From Parasalinivibrio latis (GTDB lineage Bacteria; Pseudomonadota; Gammaproteobacteria; Enterobacterales; Vibrionaceae), in assembly GCF_036825535.1 (NCBI RefSeq), contig NZ_CP098813.1:1426001-1490000 (forward strand): 64,000 nt of DNA, read 5' to 3'. The translations under genes were made by a program, and so were the position numbers. Shown piece by piece: positions 9,033 through 16,440 of this stretch. The notes under the pieces were generated by a model. It ran no database searches and was not told the DNA's origin. It saw only the letters and a program-made list of their open reading frames with translations. Position 1 is the first letter of the stretch. Each line of letters starts with the position of its first letter.

Positions 9033-9793
9033 AACTGACGCTTCTGGGAACCGGTGATGCAGGACACATTCCTGTTTATGGCTGTAGCTGTAAAGCATGT
9101 CTAAAAGCCAAGGAAGATTCTTCCTATAAGCGGGGCAAAACGTCTGCTGTGGTGGAGATTGGCTCTAAACAATTGCTTATTGACGGGAATGCCCCGGATC
9201 TTTTGAAGCGTTTCCCTCCCAAAAGCATTGATGCGATATTGCTCACCCATTACCACATGGACCACGTACAGAGCCTGTTTGATTTACGTTGGGGGGTAGG
9301 TGAGCCCATCCCCGTTTACGGGCCGGATGACCCCAATGGATGTGATGACCTGTTTAAGCATCCCGGGATTCTGGCATTCCAAACGCCACTGCGGCCATTT
9401 GTTTCAATTGAATTTGAGGGGGTATCGATAACACCGGTGCCACTTGCGCACTCAAAAATATGTCTTGGCTACGTGTTTGAGACTAACCATGGGGGCGTAG
9501 CCAAACGTCTGGCGTACCTGACAGATACGCGTGGGCTGCCGGAGGAAACCCTTCACTGGCTGATAGAAAACCCGGTTGACCTGATTCTAATTGATTGCGC
9601 ATTTCCCCCCGGTGATAACTGGCGTAACCACAACGACGTTGTTCTCGCAAAATCCCTTTTCAACAAAATTCAGCCCGGTGCTATGGGACTTATCCATATT
9701 GGTCATAAGCTTGCATGCTGGGCGATGGATAACCCTGATTATTTCAATGATCACTTTTTTCTGGCCCGGGATGGGCAGGAGTTTTTGTTATGA
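9029..9793 (+). CDS. phnP: Phosphoribosyl 1,2-cyclic phosphate phosphodiesterase PhnP
   Basis: Metallo-beta-lactamase-fold enzyme that opens the 1,2-cyclic phosphate made by PhnJ to give ribose 1,5-bisphosphate, the substrate of PhnN. The start is set at the GTG at 9029, overlapping the phnN stop, because AAGAAGGAG lies 8 bases upstream and the product then begins MKLTLLGTGDAGH with 254 residues. Dinuclear metal motif HYHMDH is at residues 74-79, and the cysteines C19, C21 and C24 match the extra zinc site of E. coli PhnP. Confidence 0.94.
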   Translation: MKLTLLGTGDAGHIPVYGCSCKACLKAKEDSSYKRGKTSAVVEIGSKQLLIDGNAPDLLKRFPPKSIDAILLTHYHMDHVQSLFDLRWGVGEPIPVYGPDDPNGCDDLFKHPGILAFQTPLRPFVSIEFEGVSITPVPLAHSKICLGYVFETNHGGVAKRLAYLTDTRGLPEETLHWLIENPVDLILIDCAFPPGDNWRNHNDVVLAKSLFNKIQPGAMGLIHIGHKLACWAMDNPDYFNDHFFLARDGQEFLL

Positions 9794-10338
9794 GCCAACC
9801 GGTAATGACGCCTCTTTCCGAAGACCCGAATGTGGATGAGAGTGCAAAATGTCACGCGTCTCAGCTTGGCCGGTATACCGAAGTCGGCGCCCGGGTCATT
9901 CTGAACAATGTTCGCCTGGGGGATTACAGTTATATCGAACATGACAGCGACCTGATGTTTACAGAGGTCGGAAAATTTACTTCCATTGCGTCTAACGTTC
10001 GGGTGAATCCCAGTAACCACCCGTGGTGGCGACCAACACTGCACCACTTTACTTATCGGCCAGCCAAGTTTGGCTTCGGTGACGGCGAGCAGATTGATGA
10101 AGAAGTGTTTGATTGGCGAGAGGAAAATAAAGTCGTTATCGGGCACGATGTTTGGATTGGACATGGCGTGATCGTGCTCCCGGGCATCACTGTCGGTAAC
10201 GGAGCCATCATCGGTGCGGGAAGCGTGGTTACCAAAGATGTCCCGCCGTGGACGATTGTAGTGGGTAATCCAGCAAGGGTGTTAAGGCATCGATTTGAAG
10301 AACCGTCGATAGGGGAGCGCCTGGATGCTGTCTCGTGA
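9790..10338 (+). CDS. Phn-cluster hexapeptide-repeat acetyltransferase, C-terminus cut by in-frame UGA
   Basis: Left-handed beta-helix acyltransferase of the type found at the end of C-P lyase operons (the 'phosphonate metabolism transferase, hexapeptide repeat' family). The 182 residues show the helix repeats VGARVILNNVRLGDYSYIE and VIGHDVWIGHGVIVLPGITV and the end cap TKDVPPWTIVVGNPARVLR. It overlaps phnP by 4 bases. Reading on in the same frame past the UGA at 10336-10338 gives WDWPHEEIKEQFPLF and ends at TAA 10420-10422. That tail is the normal end of this family, so one base change (TGG to TGA) has probably removed 28 residues. The catalytic helix domain itself is whole, so the product may still work. 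The substrate is unknown. Confidence 0.85.
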   Translation: MSQPVMTPLSEDPNVDESAKCHASQLGRYTEVGARVILNNVRLGDYSYIEHDSDLMFTEVGKFTSIASNVRVNPSNHPWWRPTLHHFTYRPAKFGFGDGEQIDEEVFDWREENKVVIGHDVWIGHGVIVLPGITVGNGAIIGAGSVVTKDVPPWTIVVGNPARVLRHRFEEPSIGERLDAVS

Positions 10339-10422
10339 TGGGATTGGCCGCATGAGGAAATCAAAGAACAATTTCCGTTGTTCAGGCAATTTGCGGAAGC
10401 ATTTCTGGATTCAAACGGTTAA
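10339..10422 (+). pseudogene. Detached in-frame C-terminal tail of the phn acetyltransferase
   Basis: The 27 codons after the UGA remain open in the same frame and read WDWPHEEIKEQFPLF then RQFAEAFLDSNG before TAA. The WDWP motif followed by an acidic amphipathic helix is the usual C-terminus of hexapeptide acetyltransferases of this kind. No start codon or ribosome site serves this piece alone. Confidence 0.7.
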
Positions 10423-10593
10423 AACTCATGTTTTGGGGAAATAGCTTTATTTTTAGTAAGTATTTGCTAAATTAGTAAAACAATAAAAACATATATCTGA
10501 ATTGAAATTTATATATAAATCCAATAAATCAGATAAGTAAACCCAGTGCATAAGACCGAAGTTGGAGTTTCATTTAACTACAATGGAGGTAGT

Positions 10594-11097
10594 ATGAGTT
10601 TAAAAAAAGCCAAGGGTTTTACCCTGATTGAACTGGTTGTTGTCATTGTTATTTTGGGGATTCTTTCTGTTGTGGCTGCCCCCAAATTTCTGAGCTTTAC
10701 CACTGATGCAAGGGTCGCAACCCTTAAAGGCATTAAAGGAAATGTAGAGTCAGCTATCGGTATGTTTCATGCTAGATCAATGCTGGATAACATATCCAGA
10801 TCTCAAATTGTGACCCTTCAGGGACAAACCTATATGACGACTGCAAACGGTTACCCACTAGCAAGCGCTATTTGTCAACTGGTTGGTCTGAGCCGCGTTG
10901 GGAATGGAGATATTCCTGGCGATAATGTGAAATGTGACATAGTGGCTGGGCTCGGAAATGATTTTGCTTCGAGCAGCGATATGTTGATTCGGCTTTTAAA
11001 CGGTTCGGGCGACGCGTTAGCTAATTGCCACGTTCATTACCGACAAGAGAGTAACGAGGCTACACCGGTGGTATCTGTCGTATCAACAGGCTGCTAA
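10594..11097 (+). CDS. MshA-like type IV pilin/pseudopilin
   Basis: Prepilin with a type III signal: MSLKKAKG then FTLIELVVVIVILGIL, to be cut after the glycine at residue 8 by a PilD-type peptidase. The hydrophobic helix spans residues 9-30. The 167-residue body has a C-terminal cysteine pair region (C near 142 and the last residue). The ATG at 10594 is preceded by GGAGGT. No pilus assembly genes lie nearby, so it must rely on machinery elsewhere. It resembles MshA-type major pilins more than minor ones, but this is not certain. A strong hairpin terminator follows. Confidence 0.85.
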   Translation: MSLKKAKGFTLIELVVVIVILGILSVVAAPKFLSFTTDARVATLKGIKGNVESAIGMFHARSMLDNISRSQIVTLQGQTYMTTANGYPLASAICQLVGLSRVGNGDIPGDNVKCDIVAGLGNDFASSSDMLIRLLNGSGDALANCHVHYRQESNEATPVVSVVSTGC

Positions 11098-11115
11098 TAA
11101 TAGGCTTTAAGAAAA

Positions 11116-11136
11116 ACGCCCGGATTCCCCGGGCGT
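11116..11136. terminator. Bidirectional terminator between pilin and dcuC-like gene
   Basis: Perfect 8-bp stem ACGCCCGG/CCGGGCGT with a 5-base loop, followed by CTTT on the plus strand and an A/T-rich run on the other side. It lies between two convergent genes. Confidence 0.75.
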
Positions 11137-11156
11137 CTTTAGTTTCTGGCTGGTTC

Positions 11157-12509
11157 TTACAGACCCACAATCAAAGAGACAGTGGTAGAAACTACCAGTG
11201 CGCCAATCATCGGGATAGCTGTACGTTTAACCAATTCAAATGGTGAAACACCGGCCACACCGGCTACCGCAACAATCGCGCCGGTAATTGGAGACATCGA
11301 GCGCGCAATGCCGGAGGCCAGCTGCATAGGCATCAGCATTGCTACGGCTGGAACACCCACTTTTGCAGCAATTTCTGGCACCATGGCTGCGAATGAGAAG
11401 AACGGCGCGTTGCCGGAACCCATCAGAATTGCCGCCAGGGTGATGATAATAACCATCAGGATAACCATCAGAGATGGTGAAACGCTTGCCGCCAGAGCAC
11501 CCTCAATAACGGTATCCAGCAGGCCGATGGTTTTCAGGCCGTGGGCAAATGTCTGGCCTGCGATAACCAGTGTTACAACGCGTGCAAACTGGCGACCCAT
11601 GCTGTCGAAGTAAACCAGGATGTCGCCGAATACGTCTTTAGGCCCACGACGGAAACCTTCGCACAGCATGGCAACAGCGATTGAGATCAGCATCGACGTT
11701 ACAACGTCAATCTTCACAGCATCGAATGCCATAGGGCTGAACAGCAGGATTAGCGCCAAAGGAATGATAGGCAGCAGCGCGTACCATGCTGGTGGGTTAG
11801 CATTGTTTTCCTTGGCGTTGATGCTGGTATCTTCATCTGCAGTTTCACGCTGGTCGAACCAACGCTGAACGAAGAGATGGAGAACCGCGATGGTGATCAT
11901 GGTCGCGATCGCTACCGGCATCTGGTAGGTGATGAAGTACTCAGTTACCGGCATGTCAGCGGTACGGGCTGCAAGGTTAACGTTGCCGGATGCAGGACCC
12001 AAGTCCAGACAGGCAGCAGTTGCAATAACGGCAGTGGCTGACATCTTGCTGACACCCAGACGCACCAGAATCGGATACAGGGTTACCATCAGCAGAAGAC
12101 CAAGGCCTGATGCACTAGGGATAAAGATATTAAGAACCTGGCCAATCAGGTAGCCGAGAGCCATAACAAGGTAAGGAGCTTTGAAGAAACCCAGTGGTTT
12201 AATCGCAATGTTCACCAATGCGCGGGATGCGCCGATGTGATCCATATAGTGGGCAAAACCGCCAACAGCCATAATGATAAGGCCCAGGCCGGCAACAGTT
12301 TTGCTGGTGGTCTGCTTTACAAAAGTGAAAATATCAAGGGCAGCAGATCCACTGGATGCGGATTCAGGAAGCGGCATGCCGGTGTCAAACATAATACCGG
12401 CGGCCATCAGGACCATACCACCAAGGAACAGAGTGGTTTGCGGGTTGTAACGTTTCACTATCAGGTAACCAACAGCGAATATTACGACCAGGCTAAGCAA
12501 CGTCGTCAT
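11157..12509 (-). CDS. DcuC-family C4-dicarboxylate transporter
   Basis: Integral membrane carrier of 450 residues with about 12 hydrophobic segments. It starts MTTLLSLVVIFAVGYLIVKR, and the conserved stretches GNAPFFSFAAMVPEIA and ASGIARSMSPITGAIVAVAG are typical of the DcuC family, which exchanges or exports succinate, fumarate and related acids in anaerobic growth. It is transcribed alone, away from hpd. No clear FNR site was found in its upstream region. The exact substrate is inferred from the family only. Confidence 0.85.
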   Translation of the reverse strand: MTTLLSLVVIFAVGYLIVKRYNPQTTLFLGGMVLMAAGIMFDTGMPLPESASSGSAALDIFTFVKQTTSKTVAGLGLIIMAVGGFAHYMDHIGASRALVNIAIKPLGFFKAPYLVMALGYLIGQVLNIFIPSASGLGLLLMVTLYPILVRLGVSKMSATAVIATAACLDLGPASGNVNLAARTADMPVTEYFITYQMPVAIATMITIAVLHLFVQRWFDQRETADEDTSINAKENNANPPAWYALLPIIPLALILLFSPMAFDAVKIDVVTSMLISIAVAMLCEGFRRGPKDVFGDILVYFDSMGRQFARVVTLVIAGQTFAHGLKTIGLLDTVIEGALAASVSPSLMVILMVIIITLAAILMGSGNAPFFSFAAMVPEIAAKVGVPAVAMLMPMQLASGIARSMSPITGAIVAVAGVAGVSPFELVKRTAIPMIGALVVSTTVSLIVGL

Positions 12510-13081
12510 TCATGCTTCTCCATAAACAGATGCAGTTGTCATTTTTCTAAATTGTCATTTCCTTTAACTTTTCTTCGAAAAATTAAAGACTCGCGACGAT
12601 AACTATCAGCACCGTAAAGCAGAGACAACGCATTTCACTCTGGTGAATGAATGTCTTATTGAGTGATTTGTCATTGCTATTTCTTGGTGGGAGTTTGCAG
12701 CAATAACATGCGATTCACTTCACATTGTCTCATTTGGTGTTAATTGGTTATGAAGGGATGTGGGATTTGTTTGCAATCGCAATCAATGAATGCTGAAAAA
12801 ACAATCGCTTTTCTATGTTCTGTTAACAAACTCTGGGTTTTGGCTTGATTAAATGGCACTCATTTTCCTGTTTGTTGGGAGTGCTGCAGGTTTGTCACTT
12901 GAAAAAATGTCGAGACATGAGAATTCAGTCACGTATTGATGCGAAGGGAGGCGGTGTCAATCTGAGTTGACAAAGTGGTGTTTACATTAAATTAACATCC
13001 GAGGTAACTGCAGGGATTCACCTGTTCGGGATACGAGTGCTATTTCTAATGGAACAGGAAAACAAACAGGAGACCTCTGAC
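12510..13081. promoter_or_regulatory. 572-base divergent control region, dcuC-like / hpd
   Basis: No gene is seen here. It holds the TyrR-like boxes listed separately near the hpd end, a short palindrome ATGTC-GA-GACAT at 12907-12918, and a possible -35 TTGACA at 12967-12972. The half next to the dcuC-like gene is AT-rich with no motif that I can name. Confidence 0.5.
12955..12986. promoter_or_regulatory. Two overlapping TyrR/PhhR-like boxes upstream of hpd
   Basis: TGTCAA-N6-TTGACA (12955-12972) is a perfect inverted repeat with the spacing of a TyrR box (TGTAAA-N6-TTTACA), and GACAAA-N6-TTTACA (12969-12986) is a second, half-perfect box sharing the middle arm. They lie about 95-130 bases before the hpd ATG. 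TyrR or PhhR control of tyrosine breakdown genes is known in related bacteria; here it is inference. Confidence 0.5.
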
Positions 13082-14164
13082 ATGGCAGTTTCAGAAGCAC
13101 TAAACCCAATGGGCACCGACGGATTTGAGTTTGTGGAGTATACCGCTCCAGATCAGAAAGGAATTAACGATTTGAAAGTGCTGTTCTGTCATATGGGGTT
13201 TGCCGAGATAGGAAAGCACAAGCATAAGGAAGTCTGGTTGTATCGCCAGGGTGACGTTAATTTCATTGTAAATGGTGAGCTTGCGCAACAGAGCCAGGCA
13301 GAGAGCTTTGCCAAACAGCATGGCCCCAGTGTCAACGCGATGGCATTCCGGGTTAAGGATGCGGTACATGCACTCAAGCATGCTGTCGCCAACGGCGCAA
13401 AAGTCTGTCCGCCACAGAGTGGCCCAATGGAATTGAATATCCCGGCTATCTACGGCATTGGGGATTCTTACCTCTACCTTGTTGACAGGTACGGTTCTGA
13501 AAACATCTATTCGGTCGATTTCGATTTTTATCCGGATTGGCAGGAGCGCGTGACTAGAAACGATGCCGGTTTGGGCGTGATCGACCACTTAACGCACAAT
13601 GTCGATATTGGCCAGATGGACAAATGGGCCGGATTCTACGAGCGTATCGCTAACTTCCGCGAAATCCGCTTTTTTGATATTGAAGGGCGTCATACCGGGC
13701 TGAAATCCCGTGCGATGACTGCGCCTTGTGGAAAGATTCGAATCCCGATTAATGAATCCAGCGATGATAAATCCCAAATTGCTGAGTATTTGAATGAATA
13801 CAATGGTGAAGGTATCCAGCACATCGCGTTGACGACAGATAATATTTACGAGACTGTCCGTAAACTCAAAGAGAAGGGCATGGTCTTTATGGATACGCCG
13901 GATACCTATTATGAAAAGGTTAATGACCGTGTGGCCGGCCACCAGGAAAATGTCGATGAACTGAAGGAATTGCGGGTTCTAATTGATGGCGACGAGAGAA
14001 CTGGGATCTTGCTGCAAATCTTTACGGATACGGTTATCGGCCCTGTGTTCTTTGAAATCATTCAGCGGAAGGGAAATGACGGATTCGGTGAAGGTAACTT
14101 CCAGGCCCTTTTCGAATCGATAGAATTGGATCAGATTCGTCGTGGGGTGTTGGACGACGCCTGA
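13082..14164 (+). CDS. hpd: 4-hydroxyphenylpyruvate dioxygenase
   Basis: Iron enzyme that converts 4-hydroxyphenylpyruvate to homogentisate in tyrosine breakdown. From the ATG at 13082 (AGGAGA about 7-8 bases upstream) it has 360 residues, the normal length. The two VOC domains are visible; the facial triad of the C-terminal domain is H169 (GVIDHLTHN), H247 (GIQHIALTTD) and E325 (PVFFEIIQR). An upstream TTG/ATG extension is open but lacks family sequence. No homogentisate dioxygenase or later pathway gene is next to it, so homogentisate must be handled by genes elsewhere or be exported as pyomelanin. Confidence 0.95.
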   Translation: MAVSEALNPMGTDGFEFVEYTAPDQKGINDLKVLFCHMGFAEIGKHKHKEVWLYRQGDVNFIVNGELAQQSQAESFAKQHGPSVNAMAFRVKDAVHALKHAVANGAKVCPPQSGPMELNIPAIYGIGDSYLYLVDRYGSENIYSVDFDFYPDWQERVTRNDAGLGVIDHLTHNVDIGQMDKWAGFYERIANFREIRFFDIEGRHTGLKSRAMTAPCGKIRIPINESSDDKSQIAEYLNEYNGEGIQHIALTTDNIYETVRKLKEKGMVFMDTPDTYYEKVNDRVAGHQENVDELKELRVLIDGDERTGILLQIFTDTVIGPVFFEIIQRKGNDGFGEGNFQALFESIELDQIRRGVLDDA

Positions 14165-14185
14165 CCGATATACTTCCACATCCTT

Positions 14186-14208
14186 GGGGTCTGAATGGCC
14201 CCTTTTTT
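14186..14208 (+). terminator. Rho-independent terminator of hpd
   Basis: Stem GGGGTC/GGCCCC (one G-T pair) with a 5-base loop, followed by TTTTTT, 21 bases after the hpd stop. Confidence 0.75.
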
Positions 14209-14291
14209 GTGCTTCATAATCAGACGGATAATTGACGAATCTATAACAGAACCGGATATCGGCCATGGTAGCGTAGTGCCACATTAATAAC

Positions 14292-15386
14292 ATGAGCACC
14301 CCCATGAAAAGGACGATAACCAAACTCGCATCTGCATGCACCCTGGCTCTCACCATTTTTACTGCTCACGCTGCTCCTTTTGATGCCATTCAGGATGCGG
14401 CGCATATCAAAAGCACGTTTGATACTCAGACCCTTGAGCTTTCTTACTATCAACTTGGGCATTATGGCCTGCGAATGTACCGTCAGACTCAAGACCCCAA
14501 ATATAAAGCTGCAATATGGACAGACATGGCACGGGTTGCTGACCGTCTGAATACCTACAACGAAGAGATAAGCAAACCTGGTGACGTGAAAAGGCTGGGC
14601 AAACGCCGGCTCAAAAGCTATTCCTCAAATGACTCTGAAAGAGACAGGCTCAGGCATGAAGCGGCAAAGGGCAGGGAAGAGTATCTTGTGTTGGGCGCGG
14701 GTCTTATCAGTTCCATGGCCCGGGCCGATGAATACGGTTTGCAGCATCGCAATACGGAGCATCTGAAGGAGATTATAAATTGGTATGATTTTTCTCTGTA
14801 TGCGACCAGTCCACAAATGATCCGTGCCTGGGCGGCACAGCTGGCAAACCAGGTCTATTGGCTGAAACAATTGGGAATGGCAGACCATACGCAGTCGTTT
14901 ATCAATGCTTTTAGGGAAACTTATCCAGACAGCGAAGATACGTTACTTTCAGACCAGCAATTCAACAATAAACTCTACGGGATGACCCATATCATTTTGG
15001 CTGCATCTGAATATTACCGGAAGCCTGTAAACGAAAAAGACTTCGCGTGGATATATAACTATTTCAGAAAAAACATGGATACCATTCTTGCCCGGTCGAA
15101 GGAGGATGTTGTCGCAGAAGTGGGTATCACGTTTCTTCTTGCCGGCATGGAAGATGACCCGGTAGTGGCTCAGGCAAGAAAAGATATTCAGGATGCCCTG
15201 GACCGGGAAATGTGGTTGGTGCCTTCGGTTAACGGCAGTACTGATATTGCTGGTGGAGAACACAGAAATGTACTGGCGGTAATGTTATTGGATTGGCAGG
15301 GGACGAATGCCGTACCAGAAGCCGGAAAGGACCAAGGAGTGTTGTCATCCATCCCATGGGGACTGGTTGTCAAGCCAACCCCTTGA
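14292..15386 (+). CDS. Exported alpha-helical protein of unknown function
   Basis: A 364-residue protein with a signal peptide (MKRTITKLASACTLALTIFTAHA, if the second ATG at 14304 is the start; cleavage before APFDAIQ). The rest is soluble and helical, rich in aromatic residues and with few cysteines: ELSYYQLGHYGLRMYRQTQD, WYDFSLYATSPQMIRAW, TDIAGGEHRNVLAVMLLDW. It resembles vibrio proteins annotated as DUF3541, though I recall this family only loosely. An enzyme role is not supported by any motif I know. It stands alone between two terminators. Confidence 0.75.
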   Translation: MSTPMKRTITKLASACTLALTIFTAHAAPFDAIQDAAHIKSTFDTQTLELSYYQLGHYGLRMYRQTQDPKYKAAIWTDMARVADRLNTYNEEISKPGDVKRLGKRRLKSYSSNDSERDRLRHEAAKGREEYLVLGAGLISSMARADEYGLQHRNTEHLKEIINWYDFSLYATSPQMIRAWAAQLANQVYWLKQLGMADHTQSFINAFRETYPDSEDTLLSDQQFNNKLYGMTHIILAASEYYRKPVNEKDFAWIYNYFRKNMDTILARSKEDVVAEVGITFLLAGMEDDPVVAQARKDIQDALDREMWLVPSVNGSTDIAGGEHRNVLAVMLLDWQGTNAVPEAGKDQGVLSSIPWGLVVKPTP

Positions 15387-15392
15387 CCTGAT

Positions 15393-15427
15393 AAATACCC
15401 AGGGGCAGTGTTTGTACCTGGGTATTT
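15393..15427. terminator. Bidirectional terminator between 14292 gene and PilZ gene
   Basis: An 11-bp perfect stem AAATACCCAGG/CCTGGGTATTT with a 13-base loop lies between convergent genes; its right arm touches the stop codon of the PilZ gene. Confidence 0.7.
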
Positions 15428-16110
15428 TAAGCCGGTAAGTAATCCATCCCGCCTATTAAATCTGATTCAAGGAGGAGCTGAGGATAAATCTCTGCGATGG
15501 TATTCTCTTGGTCATCAAAACGAACCCCCAGGACAGAGTGCTTTAACGCATTGCTTTTGTTTACCACCGTCCCTTTACAGGCAACTTTGCTGTTTCCCTG
15601 GTTAAACAGAGCGATTGTGCATACCTCTCCCACTTTTACCGAATGGGTCAATGGTAATTTCACCGCGCAACCTGCTATTGAAAAGTCACGCATCAGCGCG
15701 TATGACGCATCGGTTTGGCTGATAAAACGAATTTCCCGTGAAATAGGTATGCGAGGATGTTGCCGTACCCGATGAATGGCTATTTCATCAGGAAGACTGA
15801 TCGCCAGCATCTTTACCGGCCGGTATATCGTGCTCAGGATATGACTCTGAAAGGCAAAAATATCCCTGTGTTTGGAAGTGGTTAGCCCTCGTACAACAAT
15901 GTCCAGTGAGTCAGATGTTGATATGAGCGAATCGATATCCCGGTTATTGGGATAATCAATCAGAACGAAACGCTTGTCTAAATATCCAACAAGCTTTGAA
16001 CTTCCCTGGAGCATTGGTCTGTTCCCCGGTCGGATTTCCAAAGCCAGTTTTGTACCAATATCGACATTTTTAAAAAGCTGATCAGGTGGCAGCGTTTCAG
16101 TTCTCTTCAT
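15427..16110 (-). CDS. PilZ-domain c-di-GMP-binding protein (YcgR-like two-domain form)
   Basis: Predicted cytoplasmic c-di-GMP receptor of 227 residues. The N-terminal half (about 15-110) has the fold seen before PilZ in YcgR/PlzD proteins; the PilZ domain follows with the RxxxR motif at R116-R120 (RQHPR) and DxSxxG at 142-147 (DFSIAG), both intact, so ligand binding is expected. It probably links c-di-GMP to motility or surface behaviour, in keeping with the many signalling genes in this window, but no target is shown. Confidence 0.9.
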   Translation of the reverse strand: MKRTETLPPDQLFKNVDIGTKLALEIRPGNRPMLQGSSKLVGYLDKRFVLIDYPNNRDIDSLISTSDSLDIVVRGLTTSKHRDIFAFQSHILSTIYRPVKMLAISLPDEIAIHRVRQHPRIPISREIRFISQTDASYALMRDFSIAGCAVKLPLTHSVKVGEVCTIALFNQGNSKVACKGTVVNKSNALKHSVLGVRFDDQENTIAEIYPQLLLESDLIGGMDYLPA

Positions 16111-16440
16111 ACGTTCGGATAATTTTAATTAGTTTGAATTGCGTCCAGATGAATGAAAATATGCTCATATCACAATAAAGTGCATTCTAAGAGGATGAAT
16201 GCACAGTAATTTTGCGATCTGCTAGATATTTTGTCTAGTCGCTGGCGTTTGATTGTCTGAGTTTTTCACGTTTGGAAATTCAAATATTTGAACCGGTATG
16301 TAATTTTTACGTGCTAGAACAATGAGTAATAAGATGTCATCGTGAATGCGATCTTAGTCAGAAAGTTTAATACCCATCACGGAAAATCTGACTAACTGGC
16401 CGGTTATGAAGGTATTATTGACATCATAATCATAAATATC
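16111..16440. other. 330-base divergent intergenic region
   Basis: AT-rich region between the divergent PilZ and histidine kinase genes. The only clear structure is an inverted repeat CTAGA-N7-TCTAG at 16222-16238. No gene or named site was recognised. Confidence 0.4.

Noticed and set aside
11182..11613. 143-codon open frame on the plus strand
   Set aside because: Antisense to the DcuC-family gene; composition is the complement of membrane-protein codons.
12510..12720. Possible FNR or CRP site upstream of the dcuC-like gene
   Set aside because: No TTGAT-N4-ATCAA or TGTGA-N6-TCACA pattern with both halves was found.
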